From positions 281,265-345,264 of the forward strand of contig CAKJVC010000168.1 of assembly GCA_918026815.1 (NCBI GenBank): 64,000 nucleotides of DNA. Direction: 5' to 3'. This document shows positions 36,242 to 48,159 of this stretch, in pieces (the first letter of the stretch is position 1; every line of letters begins with the position of its first letter). Under the pieces are notes generated by a model, which was not told the DNA's origin, made no database searches, and worked only from the letters and a program-made list of their open reading frames with translations. The position numbers were made by a program, and so were the translations under genes. Origin of the DNA: Chalara sp. BL73 (Eukaryota; Ascomycota; Leotiomycetes; Helotiales).

Positions 36242-37033
36242 GATGAATGAGCCACAATGACGTCTGAGAGACCTGAACAGGTAAACATGTTAATTCAAGA
36301 CTGAGGATGATATATGCAATAGGCAAACACCTACGATTGTATGGTGCAGTTGAAAGGATAGAGGAACAGCAGGTGCTTGACTGTGAGCTCCGCAGAATTT
36401 TAGGTAGTTGAAGTTGAAACCAAAGTAGTAGGTCGGAGGCAGATGGCTGTCTAATACTAATGAGAGCGGTGATTTTCTGGGACTTTGAAGTGAAGGTGAA
36501 TGAAACTCAGAATGCTGAAATGTTGCTTCGTTCCAATGTGAGTCTATCGGCAAGGTGAATATATATCTAAAAGTCCGTAAGCCAAACCGCTGTGGCGGAC
36601 AGCTTGAAGTCTTTATATTGGATGCTGCCTCTCCACCGACTCAGAAAGAAGCAATGGCCTGTATGATGGAATCATCAAAGGTACCCGAAAAAAGAATCAG
36701 ATCCAGTGGAGTAAGTGGCTTTTTGTTTCTGATGTGATAGTAGAGTAAGTGTATGTACCATGGGTAGCTATCCGTCTGGCATCACACTGCGGAGGTATAC
36801 ACTTATAAGGATGGCTGCATAGCGAATATGCTTGATGGAAAACCTGGGCTAGGACAAGGGAGGCAGCCCTTTAACAATCAGGACGTTTGTAACGACTATC
36901 CGTCGTGGGGACCGCGAACAAGGAAAGACATGGTACAGGTGATTACCAGGGATGATTGGGGCGGACAAACCCAGGCGGGAGGAGCTATATTGATCCAAAC
37001 TTTGGAGTAGTGGGAGCGAGCGGGTTGCGGAGG

Positions 37034-37083
37034 AGGGTGAGGGTGAGGGTGAGGGTGGTAGTGGTGGTAGTGGTGGTGGTGTG
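37034..37083 (+). repeat. GGGTGA and GGT simple repeat, G-quadruplex-capable
   Basis: Four or more GGG runs spaced by TGA are followed by GGTAGTGGT and GGT units. Four G3 tracts with 3-base loops meet the usual sequence rule for a G-quadruplex. Confidence 0.9.
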
Positions 37084-37519
37084 AGCCGGGGAAGGGATCA
37101 GTCTGACATGACTGTATGGTGATGAAGTGAATGAATGCCTTTCCGGATCTTCAGGTGCACATCAAAGAGGCTTCTCCCCCGGATGTGATGTTCCTGGGCA
37201 AAAAAAAGGTCTCCATTTTAATCAGGGTCTGATACTTTTGGGAAGTGGATTAGACTTTGTTAGTGGGTATCATGGCCATCGCGTGGAACCGGACTGAGAG
37301 CATTTGCTCTATATCCTTGGTAAGAAAGTATAAACCAAAAAAACACTTAGATACGATGCTGTCCGGTTCTGGGATCTATCTACAATATGCTTTCGTGGCT
37401 ACGAGTCTAATGAATGGATCATTATCACTGCTCGCATCGAGTAATCCGATACATGTTATAGACCGACACAACCGGACGCTACTAGCACGACAAGCTCTCG
37501 TCTGGGGCTTGGGCTCGTT

Positions 37520-37537
37520 GGGGGGGGGGGGGGGGGG
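37520..37537 (+). repeat. Poly-G tract, 18 bases
   Basis: Eighteen consecutive G. Long G homopolymers are rare in genomes; length may be unreliable in the assembly. Confidence 0.9.
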
Positions 37538-37702
37538 CAGCCCAGGGTCTCACTCACGGCTGGTGGTAGCGGTAATCTGATCATAATACATATAAATAAT
37601 AAGAACAGTAATAATAAAAATAAAATAAAAATAATACTGGCAGCAGCAACAAAGAAATATTGGGCAATCTACTGTACTTCCTATATTGTTGCGTAGTGCC
37701 TG

Positions 37703-37716
37703 CCCCCCCCCCCCCC
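37703..37716 (+). repeat. Poly-C tract, 14 bases
   Basis: Fourteen consecutive C, 165 bp after the poly-G tract. Together they could pair as an inverted repeat across an AT-rich loop. Confidence 0.9.
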
Positions 37717-39280
37717 GATGCTGGTGGGTATCATCATCATACTTTACTATTTATACTTATTATTATGATGATGATACCTATTATAATTGTGATTTTGCGT
37801 GCGCCTTACCTCATGGACGGTGCAGTTTCGGTAATAAAGTAAATGAGTACGGAGGTAAGTAGTAGTCTTGGGTATTGATCTGATTGTGGATCACAAGCAA
37901 CGGTACCTTGCTTGATCTCCACCATCACCCCCGGTTCCTCTTGCATCTGTCGTCTGGGTTCTCTCTCCATTCATGCCTGATCGCCTGGTGAAGTTCTAGA
38001 ATCAGAATCCGAATGGCAATCGCATCCGTCAGCGCATCCACGATTCGGCATAGCGCCTAGTTCGTAGGGGCCAGTAGGTTATGCGCAACCTGCGCAAGAT
38101 TCATGGAAGCCCCCCCCCGCGGTGGTGGGGTGTCTCCGTGATATCTTAGAGAGCTGTCAACTTGATCGGGTTCGACGGAAGCTTGCCGCCGCCGCTTTGG
38201 TTCGGCTTGCTGGGTCTGGGTCTGGTTCAGGGTCAAGGGCTCAGCGGGTGTACTGTAAGAGAGTTGTATGACCTGAACCCGAAAGCATCTATTCGGTGAG
38301 CGAGAGCAACGTCGCTCCGCTGGCTGGATTCGTATACCAGGGCAGGTCACCCAACATGTTATTGGAGTACCGCTTTTCATGTACCTCCGGGGGATTTATG
38401 AAGCAGGATCTGAGATATATGTGGTACGAATGTGTCCAAATCTAGCGTGGTCGAAAGGGTCGACCCGGTCGATGATAGACCTTTCCCTCGTGGCAAGTAT
38501 ACCAGGGCCGAGGGGAAGAAGACCACTGGCCGGGGGTAGAGCGGGCCAAAGAATTTCTAAAACTTCAACCAGAGATTTTAATGTTGCATTTCCTGTCAAC
38601 ACTCCCGGATGATCGGAGACTACGATAAGCGCCGCCCAGAGCCTCAAACGACGGCACGAAATACAGTGTCATCTCAATGCGGTTTATAATATAAGATTGC
38701 GGTACTTGAGAGACACGCTTCGCTAGACTACGCATATAAGTACATTAGGGGAGTAGAGGAGGCTATCTTGATGCTCGATCGAGGTAGATAGGTAGTGCCA
38801 GGCACGCATATAGATTGACATGACACGCATATGGTTCATTCGCATCCAGAAAATCGTATGGGGGAGAAAATGCTCTTTTGCTCATGTTGCAGGCCACAAC
38901 CTTCGTTCGTGAAACATAGCGGCGCTCAGTACCAGTTCCCTTAGATCCAACTTTCATGATCATCAAACCACAACGTGCAGTCGATCAACCAGGATGCAAG
39001 GTAACTAAGTATACAGTACGTGGCCCATGTTGACCCAAGGACTCAGGTGTCGGTACCGGTACCCCACCCGGATATGATTGCACGGGGGGCTTATCCATCG
39101 CTCTCAGGATAGGCGGAATCGCAGTGCAGGAAGACAGAAAGTAAGTTTACCGTAAGCCCATGATGTCTATACCTGTCCAGCGACCACCGCCCACACCCTC
39201 ACCTACCCACAATGGGCTGGGCTCTTTGTCTTTTTACCGAGTAACCTTGGCTAGATGAGCGCCCTCTACGGGTCGGAAAA

Positions 39281-39293
39281 GGGGGGGGGGGGG
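39281..39293 (+). repeat. Poly-G tract, 13 bases
   Basis: Thirteen consecutive G; another C tract of about 11 follows at 39518-39528 and one of nine near 38108-38116. Confidence 0.9.
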
Positions 39294-39646
39294 ATATTTG
39301 CACACTTTACAACACACAAACCACCAGCAACTCTGTCCTAAATTAAAAGTACAATTCATTCCAAATTAACAGCATAGTGTCTCTGAATGCCGGTAACACT
39401 TTTACAAAAAGGAGCAGTTATATTGAATTGTGGAAGCAAATTAAATCGGCATTCTTCAGCTACAAGAGGGGTGCAAATATCAGCCCCCTATATTCCGACC
39501 TGTAGAGGCACACTCCTCCCCCCCCCCCTTTCCCTCTTCTCCTCTCTTCAAATGGAGCCAAGAGATATCCAACACTCAGGTATATGCTCAGACTGCTAAT
39601 CTCGGGGTTGCACTGTTGCGAGCTGCATGAACTGGTGTGGTGCAGG

Positions 39647-39683
39647 ACTGTAATACTGTACTGTACTGTACTGTACTGTACTG
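39647..39683. repeat. (ACTGT)n tandem repeat
   Basis: About seven copies of a 5-bp unit read as TACTGTACTG; because the unit contains GTAC the tract is nearly self-complementary. Confidence 0.9.
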
Positions 39684-40252
39684 CAGATCCAATGGTGATG
39701 ATTTCGAGAATAATTGCACCAATTAAGGCACTCCCCAATCCAATTGAAACTAGGCATCGTGCTGCATAGCTCATAGACGAAATATGCTCCATTGCTATGA
39801 GCCCATTTGTATGTGCGCGGCGACCGTGGAGGAACGAGCGAAAGAAGGTGGTGGGTGTGTCACTCGCAAACATGAAGCACAAGCATGCCGTCATCATTCA
39901 TCGCTATCGTACGATATTCGGTCCATCGTAAACAAGAGCCCGGTGAAACTCGCAAGGGGGAGCAGCCATGCCCCTAATAAATGGCGAATCACACGGAAGT
40001 AGGTTGACTACTACTTGCATTTCCTTATAGGGATTCGGTAGCCGGCAAGAACACCGTCATTAGCTATGCGGCCCTGTAACGAGGTCTGCGTCGTGCCCTA
40101 TGGTGGGGGTAGCAGCAGCAGCAGCAGTAGTTGTTGCTGTTGTTGTGAAAAGCCCACAACATGCTGCTGCACAGTACCCATTCGGTATTCTTCTTCTTGA
40201 TGCCTCATATCGCTATATCTCCTGCTACTGTGAACCATACTTAGATAACCTA

Positions 40253-40300
40253 TTGATGATTAATACGACACCCACAACCTGTTGATGATTAATACGACAC
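40253..40300. repeat. 19-bp direct repeat
   Basis: TTGATGATTAATACGACAC occurs at 40253-40271 and again at 40282-40300, a recent 29-bp tandem duplication. Confidence 0.85.
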
Positions 40301-41316
40301 TCACACAGACCATGAGCAAGCTCCTCAAATAACCTTCTTCTATGCAATTCATATCAGCGATAAAACATGAATACATCCTATCCCTACTCCATATGCAGCC
40401 GGATCCCAATGCCCTTAACCCCCCCAGGGGTCCCGAAACTCGATTTAATGTCCGATGCAAGCTGCAATTGGGGACGATTGGTGGTCTCCCAGTTCGCTCC
40501 GAACCGCCACCCTGGAGCCGCCTGGAGGCTGGAGGCTGGAAGCTGGACCAGCCTTCCTGCGGCCGACATCCTTGGAACATGTGGCAGCTGCAGAATAAAC
40601 TTGGATTGACTAAGTACTGTCGCTGCACAATAGGTCAGGAACTATGCCGAGGGGGCTTTCACCTGCGCTAACTATACGCAGGCGAGGGAGTGGTGGAAGT
40701 CAAAGTTTCACTGATTCACTACCCTCGATCAAGTCAAGGTTACACCACCTCGGGATCACGCAGCCTCAACAGCCTCAATACTGTATTCGAAAAGATCAAC
40801 CTGGATCTTAATATGCTCAACATGGTTTATAGAACAATTCCAAATTTAGCCCCCCTCCCCAAAAGCCAAGCAGAATCCAATAGGTTACCCGGTCGTCCCA
40901 ATCTAACTGCACGTACTGTACAGTACATACAGCGTCAGTTGATTTGACCCAAATTTATATGGCCCAGTGCACAATTGTTGATATAGGACCTGAATGCAAC
41001 TCCAGTTTCTCACATGCTGCTTCACCGCTACAGCTCACCGCAACTTCAGCGTTTGTTCAATCGATTCCACTTGAAGTCAGCTACTGTCCGGTCCAATAGC
41101 ACCTTCAATGCACCAAGCCAGTACACATCAGCCTCGTGGCGTCATCCGGATCTCTTCCCCCAGCACTAGAACCCAGGAGAAGAAAACTTAAGCTCAAAGG
41201 CTGGCAGAAGGAGGCTTCTGGACGCCGACTCGCGAAAACTGCCGGCGTGGAAAGGGCTTGAAGGGATACTTGATGGGATATGTTTCAGGCTATCATGCAC
41301 GACGATCGGTCATCTT

Positions 41317-41364
41317 ATGCCAGGAAATATGATATAGATCATGCTAGGGAATATGACATAGATG
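41317..41364. repeat. 24-bp tandem duplication
   Basis: Two adjacent 24-bp units (ATGCCAGGAAATATGATATA... and ATGCTAGGGAATATGACATA...) differ at about four positions. Confidence 0.8.
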
Positions 41365-42563
41365 CTCAGAAAAGACATTCCTTGGATCAATTCCAAAATA
41401 AAGTAACCTGTACGGCTTAACGTTTGTCTGTCTTCCGCTTCAGGCGCCCCGGAAATATGGTTTGTAAAAACAAACGAAAGCCTAGCAAGTGCTTGTCAAC
41501 ATGCCGACAAGGTCCTTCTATCCGGAACCTATCCCGTGCCGTTTCGGTCTCAGTCTTGAATTTTGGTCAAGCCCTAGAGGTCGTTGGTACGTCTCGGTCA
41601 TATTCGTCGTCTCTACCGGTAACCACTATCGGAAATGACTATCCAACCCCCCGCTTTTTCTATGGTGATCACTATATCATCAGGTCGCCTAATCGAGTTC
41701 GCGAAGATCGGATTGTGACTGTCTTCGCATCTGAGAAACTCTCGTTCACTGCTTAATGTCCCATATACGGGTTACCCCATACCCATAGCAGCACCAGGAA
41801 ACACAAACTTGGCACTCATCAACGTCTTTGTTATGCTTACTGTATCGATATGTCGGTCATTCCTTCCCATCACCCCAAATTTCCATCTTCCCATATGTCG
41901 GAGAATTTTGCAGAGGCAGCGGGACCCTAGGCCAAGTCAAGTAACTGGATAAAGCCCGAGTCGCTCTTTTTTCCTCTTTCCCCTTTCTTTCCTGCGTGGC
42001 GCCTCTATTAAGTCGTCAAGTATATGTAGTAGTTGCGCGTCGTATGTAACGTATACAGCCCCGTTGTTTTAGCCAAACCAAAGTTTACACAAACAGGTGC
42101 TATCATATGCCACGCCGAGATCTTATCCGACGCCTAAAACTGATTGATCCCAACAATAGACTATCCGTTAATATGGTGGCGTGACGCATGCTTTGTCATT
42201 TTGAAACTCTTTTGCATCGTCACTCTCTCAACATTAAGGATTGCCACTAGGTGTTGAGATTCGAAAAGGCGGGTCGCAGTGCATCGATATGTTATCTAGA
42301 TTAATCCAAACTAAGAAGATGTGCCTCAGTTCAATACGTACATTAGTCTATACTCTTTCTATGTACACCTACATATTCTTTGGATCTATCTCAAGGTCTA
42401 GAAGAGTATATCATGCCGGTTAGCCGGGTCATGAGCTATTTCAACCTGTTGCTGAAGTTCTATGCACCATTCCGTCACACATAAACCTTACTTGAAATCA
42501 CAGACTCTTGTTAGCCGTTCCGGCGCGGTTTGGCTTAGGGAATGCGACGGGACCTCATCCGTT

Positions 42564-45500
42564 CTATTTATTCACACCAGCACCTGTTTGTGATTCTGGC
42601 AGTTCAGCCTGAATAGCATTGGTATGACTAGTAACCGCATTAGAAAATCTGTCTTCAATTTCGTTTTTGGTAACATCCTCTGCCAGTCCTGCTTGAGGTT
42701 CATCTTGCGCCTCTTTTCTGTGGAAGGTATGCGTTTCCGAAAGATTGACGGCGAGGAAGCTTTTGGGTAATTTAACTCTAACAGTGATGTATTAGATGGC
42801 CACGAACTTTTCGACATTCTCTGTTGTGAAAACTTACTGGTGGAATTTTGCTCTCAGGGTCTCAATGACCTCCTTCCAATCTCCATGAGCGGTCAAGCTT
42901 CGCCGCGGTGCACAAGATATACAGTGCTTGCTGTCGAGCTGAACGTCTAGAGGATCAAAAGTATGGCAACCAGGGGATATGGTAATACGAATTGAGTACG
43001 CATACTTGGCAACATCTCCTGGCGGCGCATCGGCAGGAGTCTTGTTCTCTGACTCGTATAGCTCGAAGCAGATCTGAGAAAGATAGTCTAATTCAGGGAT
43101 TGCAGAACGCTTTATCTTTGTCTCAATGCCACCCTCAAGAATGCAATTAAGCAACGTGTATATGTGCGATTCTTTGGTGAAGTATATGAATGACTTGGCT
43201 TCATCTGATGCTTGCATTTCCTCGAGATCTTGGACAATCTCCTGCGACCATGTCAGAATAGCAAGAAGCTTCTATGTATGAGTACATACTTTGAGGAGTG
43301 GGAGCGAGGTCAGCAATCCAATCTCAAGCTTTTCGCTATCTGCCATGCCATATTCTTGAGGACAGATGTAATCGAAAAGCACCTTAGCAAGCCTATACAG
43401 ATCTCTCAGCTTCCCGAGTCGTACATCCGTCTTTGCTTTTGTCTCACTGTTGCCTGAGAATAATTTGAAATACTATAGAAATGTTAGAGCGAGTCGGACA
43501 GCAGATCAGTATGCTCACTTGTTCAGGTGGATACTCGGCAGAGGGCTTGGTCTCCGCCATCACGGATTTACGTCTGAAGATCCGCCGATGCAAGCTCTTG
43601 TTGGTCTCGGCACGCTCCAGAGCCACTGTCTCCTTCTTATCGACTTTCATATCCTCAGCATCTTTGGGTTTCTCTTTTTCTTTTTCTGTGCTATTGCTCC
43701 TCTCGAGACCATCCCCTCGAGGTTTTGTTTCAGCTGCAGATGCCCTTTTCTCCTCCTCTTCGAGTATAGTTTTGCTTGGAGTGAATACCCACTCAAGAAA
43801 TTGGCGATTGTGCAATGCATCAAATTTCATCGTGTCATAAAGCTCTGATATCTTGCTCGGATCAACCTTCTCTGAATCGCAGAACTCCCCGAAGAGCTTT
43901 TCCCACCGCTCTTTGAAGAGCTCGGCATCTTCGCCACAACACCACCTAGCTTGTATATTTCCTGTTGCAGTAGCTTGGGATATTGCCGAACCAATAGATG
44001 AGGTGCCTTCGGGTTTCTCTTTGCCGCCAGGGTTAGCAATGGCATTCAGGGAAGAAGATGCACCACCATAGAGCTTGCTATAATTCTGCCTCATTACTTT
44101 GCGGTGAAACTTCATTAGCTGAACCACATCTTTCTGGACGATAGACGGCTCAGCCATATTGAGGGGCCACGCGAATTGAGGAGGCGCTTCTTCACCTTCC
44201 CGTAATAGCGTTTTGAGCTTCTTCTTGACCTTATCCATTTCGTCTTTGGCAGCATTAGAGTCATCAAGCAAATCCTTTCGAATGGTAATGAAATCGGAGG
44301 GCAGATCTTTCTGGTTTGTGAAAGCAGAAGCAAAGATCTGTGCACTTGTAGTCACACGCCTCTCTGAACTGCTGAATACGTGTACTTCGTCAAGAACCTC
44401 TCGATTCATCAGAAGGAGGTCATTTCGCATATTATCTCCTAACTCCTGCGCTTGATATCTGGCCGAGTGTGTTGGCTCACCACCCCATTTGACAATAAGC
44501 TGTAATTTGTCAAGTACCAAGCTATTTTCCGCAGCCGTGATCCGTGACAGTGTAGTATCAGATACAGAGTCATTACGTGTAGGTGGCCGCCTGCCTTTGA
44601 AGTCGTCTGAGCTGTCCCCGCTATTCAAAATCGGAGATACAATGGTAGATTCTGGAGCACTCACAGAAGCATCCGGCTGGGCCTCAGGAATCGGTTGCTG
44701 TATTGGCTTCTTTTTGGTAAACATTGGCTTGATCTGAACTTTCGTTCCAGCCCAGCCACCCTTCTTGACCAGCACATTTCTTAATGTTCGCAGCTTCTCT
44801 CTGTCCTCGATGCCTTCTTTCATTGCTTCATCAGTAGCTGTCATCACGCTCTCAAGAGCGGCCGCTCCTGTCAAAAGAACCTCTTCCACGTGACCTTTCA
44901 ACAATTCTATGAATGGCTTTGTGTGAAATGTAAACTTATACTTTTGCTTTGGCGTTCGATCTGCATGACGGATGACGGAGACCATACCCTTGAGCTTCCA
45001 TGTATGCTTCGGTGCTGGTGGTGGGAGCATTTCTCCATCATCGTCAGCTGAGTTAACAACAGTGGTGGATGAGGTGATTGGTTGAGCAACTGATGATAAG
45101 CTTGCGGTTGGCAATGATACTGCGGGTGGAGGAAGAAGTGTTGTTGGTATAACTGGGAGGTCAAGATTTAGTCCTCTGTCCGCACCAGGAGGAGTAGTTC
45201 TTGGCGTTGGAGCCCCAGAGGGTTCTGGGGATTCTACTGGAGTCCTCCTATGGTGTACATGGAGTTTCGATATACTGGGAGATTTAGAGATAATGCTCTG
45301 CAACGCTGAACGGTGACTTGGCTCCTTTCCGGCATTATCTTTTTTTTCGGGTGGAGGCAATGAAGTCGCAGTGCCAACAAGCGCTGCAGGTATTTGAGTT
45401 CCAAGCTGTTTCTGTTTCTCGTGGACAAACATTTCTCGTAGAAGTCTCGCACAATTATCGTAGTATTCTTCATTATCCTTGACAAAGCTCCAACCATTTA

Positions 45501-47391
45501 CGTCAATGACGTAACTTTTGCCTCCAGAACGCAAGAGGTCGAAGCCGCATACACGCTGTCCAAAGGTTTGGGCAATTCGACTTGCCACTTTTGCCTCCTC
45601 AGCAGTGAGACTTGTGATATATCGAATTTCCTTTCCATGAGTGTTTCGTCTGACTAAGCCGTCAACTACTGGTGACTTGCGTGTCTCTGCATGACAATAA
45701 TTATCCCCTACTGTGTACGCCTTGACATCTTCAGAATTATCCACCGTCATGAACTTCTCGTATAGATAACTGCTCCCAGGCTCTGAAATGGCACGAGGGG
45801 TAGTCAGATCGGCCACCATCTCGGAGCTCTTATTTCCAATCTTGCGAAATAGCTTACGAGCTCCACCACCTTGGGATTTAGGGTAATAGACGCAGATGTT
45901 ATGGTCTTCTCCACTGACGGGCTTTTCAACAAAAGGTTTCGCCAGCAAGGTGCCATCAACGCTCAAGGTATCACCATCGTCAAGGAGTTCAACTACACGA
46001 GGGGCTGCCATCTGCCCACCGGTGCCGTCTTCTGGCCCTTCTAGTACGACGCCGGTCGTATCTTTCAAGTGCTTAGCCATGTCCGCTGTTAGGATGCTCG
46101 GTCCACCATCTCGGTTCACTTCCACTCTCTTTGGTGTCGCAACCTTTATTTTATCTAAAATTCTTAGACATATTCTACGGTCCCAGAGAATCTTTTGCAT
46201 TGGTACATCATTGACACAAAATGGTTTTCGAGCCTTAACATATGCAATTGCTTTGTCTAATGGGAAACCATCCGAGTAGAAAGAAATCAAGAAGTCGCAG
46301 ATTGGCCAATTCCCAACTTCTTCGTCCAAGATAACTTTGTCCCCAAATACCACCACCTCAAACTCGCCTTTTGCGATCAGACGATTCAAAATGTTTCGGC
46401 TCGGCTTGCTACGAGCTTTGACATCGAGAGCGCACACCCCAATGATCCCCAGAGGCGTGGGCTTGGGGTCCTCATCCTTTTTCGGTATGAGACCACGTTC
46501 ACTACTTGGGCTATGACTACTTGCGCCAGTGCTGCCACTGAATCTCCTCTTCGGACGGCTTCTGTCCCTGGTGGGCGGCTGGGCTCGGGGAGCACCCTCC
46601 CCTCGTTGGGTAGCATTACGCTTTGCAACCTCAGATGCATGAGCTGGGGTTTCTCTTGGTGTAAGCTGATAATTGGTTGCTGCTCCTTGAATACTTGTGG
46701 AAGAGGTAGTGACCGAGATGGCCGAAGTTGACGTTTCCGCCTGTGATGTTCCTAAACCCTTGCTAATGTTACCAGAGGGCGATCTTGCCGTTGTGCCTGT
46801 GCCCGCTTCGGATCCATTCGCAGATGCGGTGGAACTTGGAGCGCCTCCTGCTCTAGCGGAACTAAGTGAATACATCGAGGAAACTGACATGCGCTTTGGC
46901 TCTATATCAGACATGGATGGCCGGGACCGGAGCGCTGCTTCAGGCAGAGCTGAGTGCCTTGAATCATCTGTCGTGATGCCAGATGTCAATCGAGGGGTGT
47001 CGAAATCCTCCACCGCAAATTCATCTTTATTCATCTTGCCTGCCGAATTGACACCTTGCCTCCAGATCTCCGGCGACAAACCCCCTTTCTGACTATATTC
47101 TGATGATGTGCGTGATCTCATGAAGTGCCTTCCAGGTGGTGGGGGCATAGAAATATTTGCTCGTTCAGCATGCGTTTCTTGAGTCGAGGTTGCTGAAGTA
47201 CTTTTCCTACTGGCAATGGTTGACCCACCGTTGGAAGCAGAAAGACTATGCGACGGAGTCCTGGTTCGTAACTTGGAGGGCCCGACAGAAATCGGAGACT
47301 GGACTTGAGCTTGAGATTCTGGTCTGTTTATATTGCCATGGAAATAGTCGACCGGATTGTCGGGTGACTGTTTAGAGTCTTCTGCCATCAT
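42564..47391 (-). CDS. VIP1: Inositol hexakisphosphate/diphosphoinositol-pentakisphosphate kinase Vip1 (Asp1)
   Basis: Four exons: 43519-47391, 43290-43472, 42838-43241 and 42564-42777, total 1557 aa. After a Ser/Thr-rich disordered N-terminus (about 310 residues) comes the ATP-grasp kinase domain starting [20 protein letters not shown]. It contains [14 protein letters not shown], the metal/ATP region [20 protein letters not shown] and the preceding SYLYEKFM. From about residue 805 the histidine-acid-phosphatase-like domain begins with [18 protein letters not shown], the RHxxRTP motif intact. It runs into the C-terminal exons ([32 protein letters not shown]). The enzyme makes 1-InsP7 and InsP8, inositol pyrophosphates controlling phosphate sensing, polarity and microtubules; the phosphatase half reverses it. 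The C-terminal tail is variable. It is divergent from UTP21. Confidence 0.97.
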
Positions 47392-48159
47392 AAAGGGAAA
47401 AAGGGTACTAAAAAAGACCCAGTAAAAGTGTTAGCGATGCTTTTATGCTAGCAGCTGCCGAGAGCCATTGAATACGCATACCACCTTTATTTTCTAGGCC
47501 GCTTGGTCCCATGTAAACGGGGTAATTCTCCTTCAAGATGGGTGCAATTCTACAGAGGAATGCGAACCTGAGCGAGTCGATATCTCCTGCTGAAGAGCAA
47601 CAACACAGAAAGATATGAATGCGAAAGTGAATGTGAATGTGGGGTTGGGGCCGGGGGGTCGACTTATCAGTGACGTCCGGGCGTGAGTGGTGCTGAGCCA
47701 CAGCGAGGCACATAATGATACTTTTACTTAGGTAGCGGTCGCTTATGATCTATCAAAATAGAATAGAGAGATAGGGAGAAGAATAAGGAGAGAGAAAGCA
47801 TCCACATCCACGGTAAGGTAGTTCTGACCATCAGGCTTTTAGTATAAAATAGGTCGTTTAATGTTTCACGTGCCTCATATTTAAACATTTCAAGGTCTTG
47901 CTCAGGTATCAGTAGGGGGTAAGTTCCAAGCCCTAACCCTCTTCCCACGTTGCTTTCAGGGTTTAGACTTGGCAACAGAGAAAAAAGGATTATAAAAAAA
48001 AAAAAAAAAAAAAAGGGCTGAGCCGAGAAGGAAATTCACCAGTTACAGCCTTTCCACCCAGAATCGGCCGCTGAATTCAGTCCAGTTTATGACGGAGCGC
48101 CACCTTTTGATATATATTTTTTGTTAATAGGTGTCGTCTCCATACAATAGTCTTAAATT
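47392..48159. promoter_or_regulatory. Shared divergent promoter of VIP1 and UTP21
   Basis: 768 bp between two divergent ATGs, containing both promoters and 5' leaders. It includes a poly-A run of about 20 at 47994-48014 next to a G-rich patch. Specific factor sites were not identified. An intron in the VIP1 leader is possible but not shown. Confidence 0.6.

Larger units (their letters stand above)
36242..42563. other. Gene desert with simple repeats
   Basis: More than 6 kb without a recognisable gene. It contains a GGGTGA/GGT repeat (37034-37083), long poly-G and poly-C tracts, an (ACTGT)n tract, a 19-bp direct repeat and a 24-bp tandem duplication, each listed separately. A 110-codon open frame at 41424-41756 (plus; first ATG near 41458) has no family resemblance. 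The region is probably relic repeat or fast-evolving intergenic DNA. Confidence 0.55.

Noticed and set aside
39281..39683. Possible telomere or centromere repeat
   Set aside because: Homopolymers and an ACTGT unit are not telomeric (TTAGGG) and not a long satellite.
40253..40300. CRISPR-like array
   Set aside because: Only two short direct copies in a eukaryotic genome; a simple tandem duplication.
42572..42817. 81-codon minus-strand ORF
   Set aside because: Wrong frame; the true last VIP1 exon occupies 42564-42777 in another frame.
43450..47375. Many ORFs antisense to or in other frames of VIP1
   Set aside because: Shadows of a long conserved coding region; none has its own domain.
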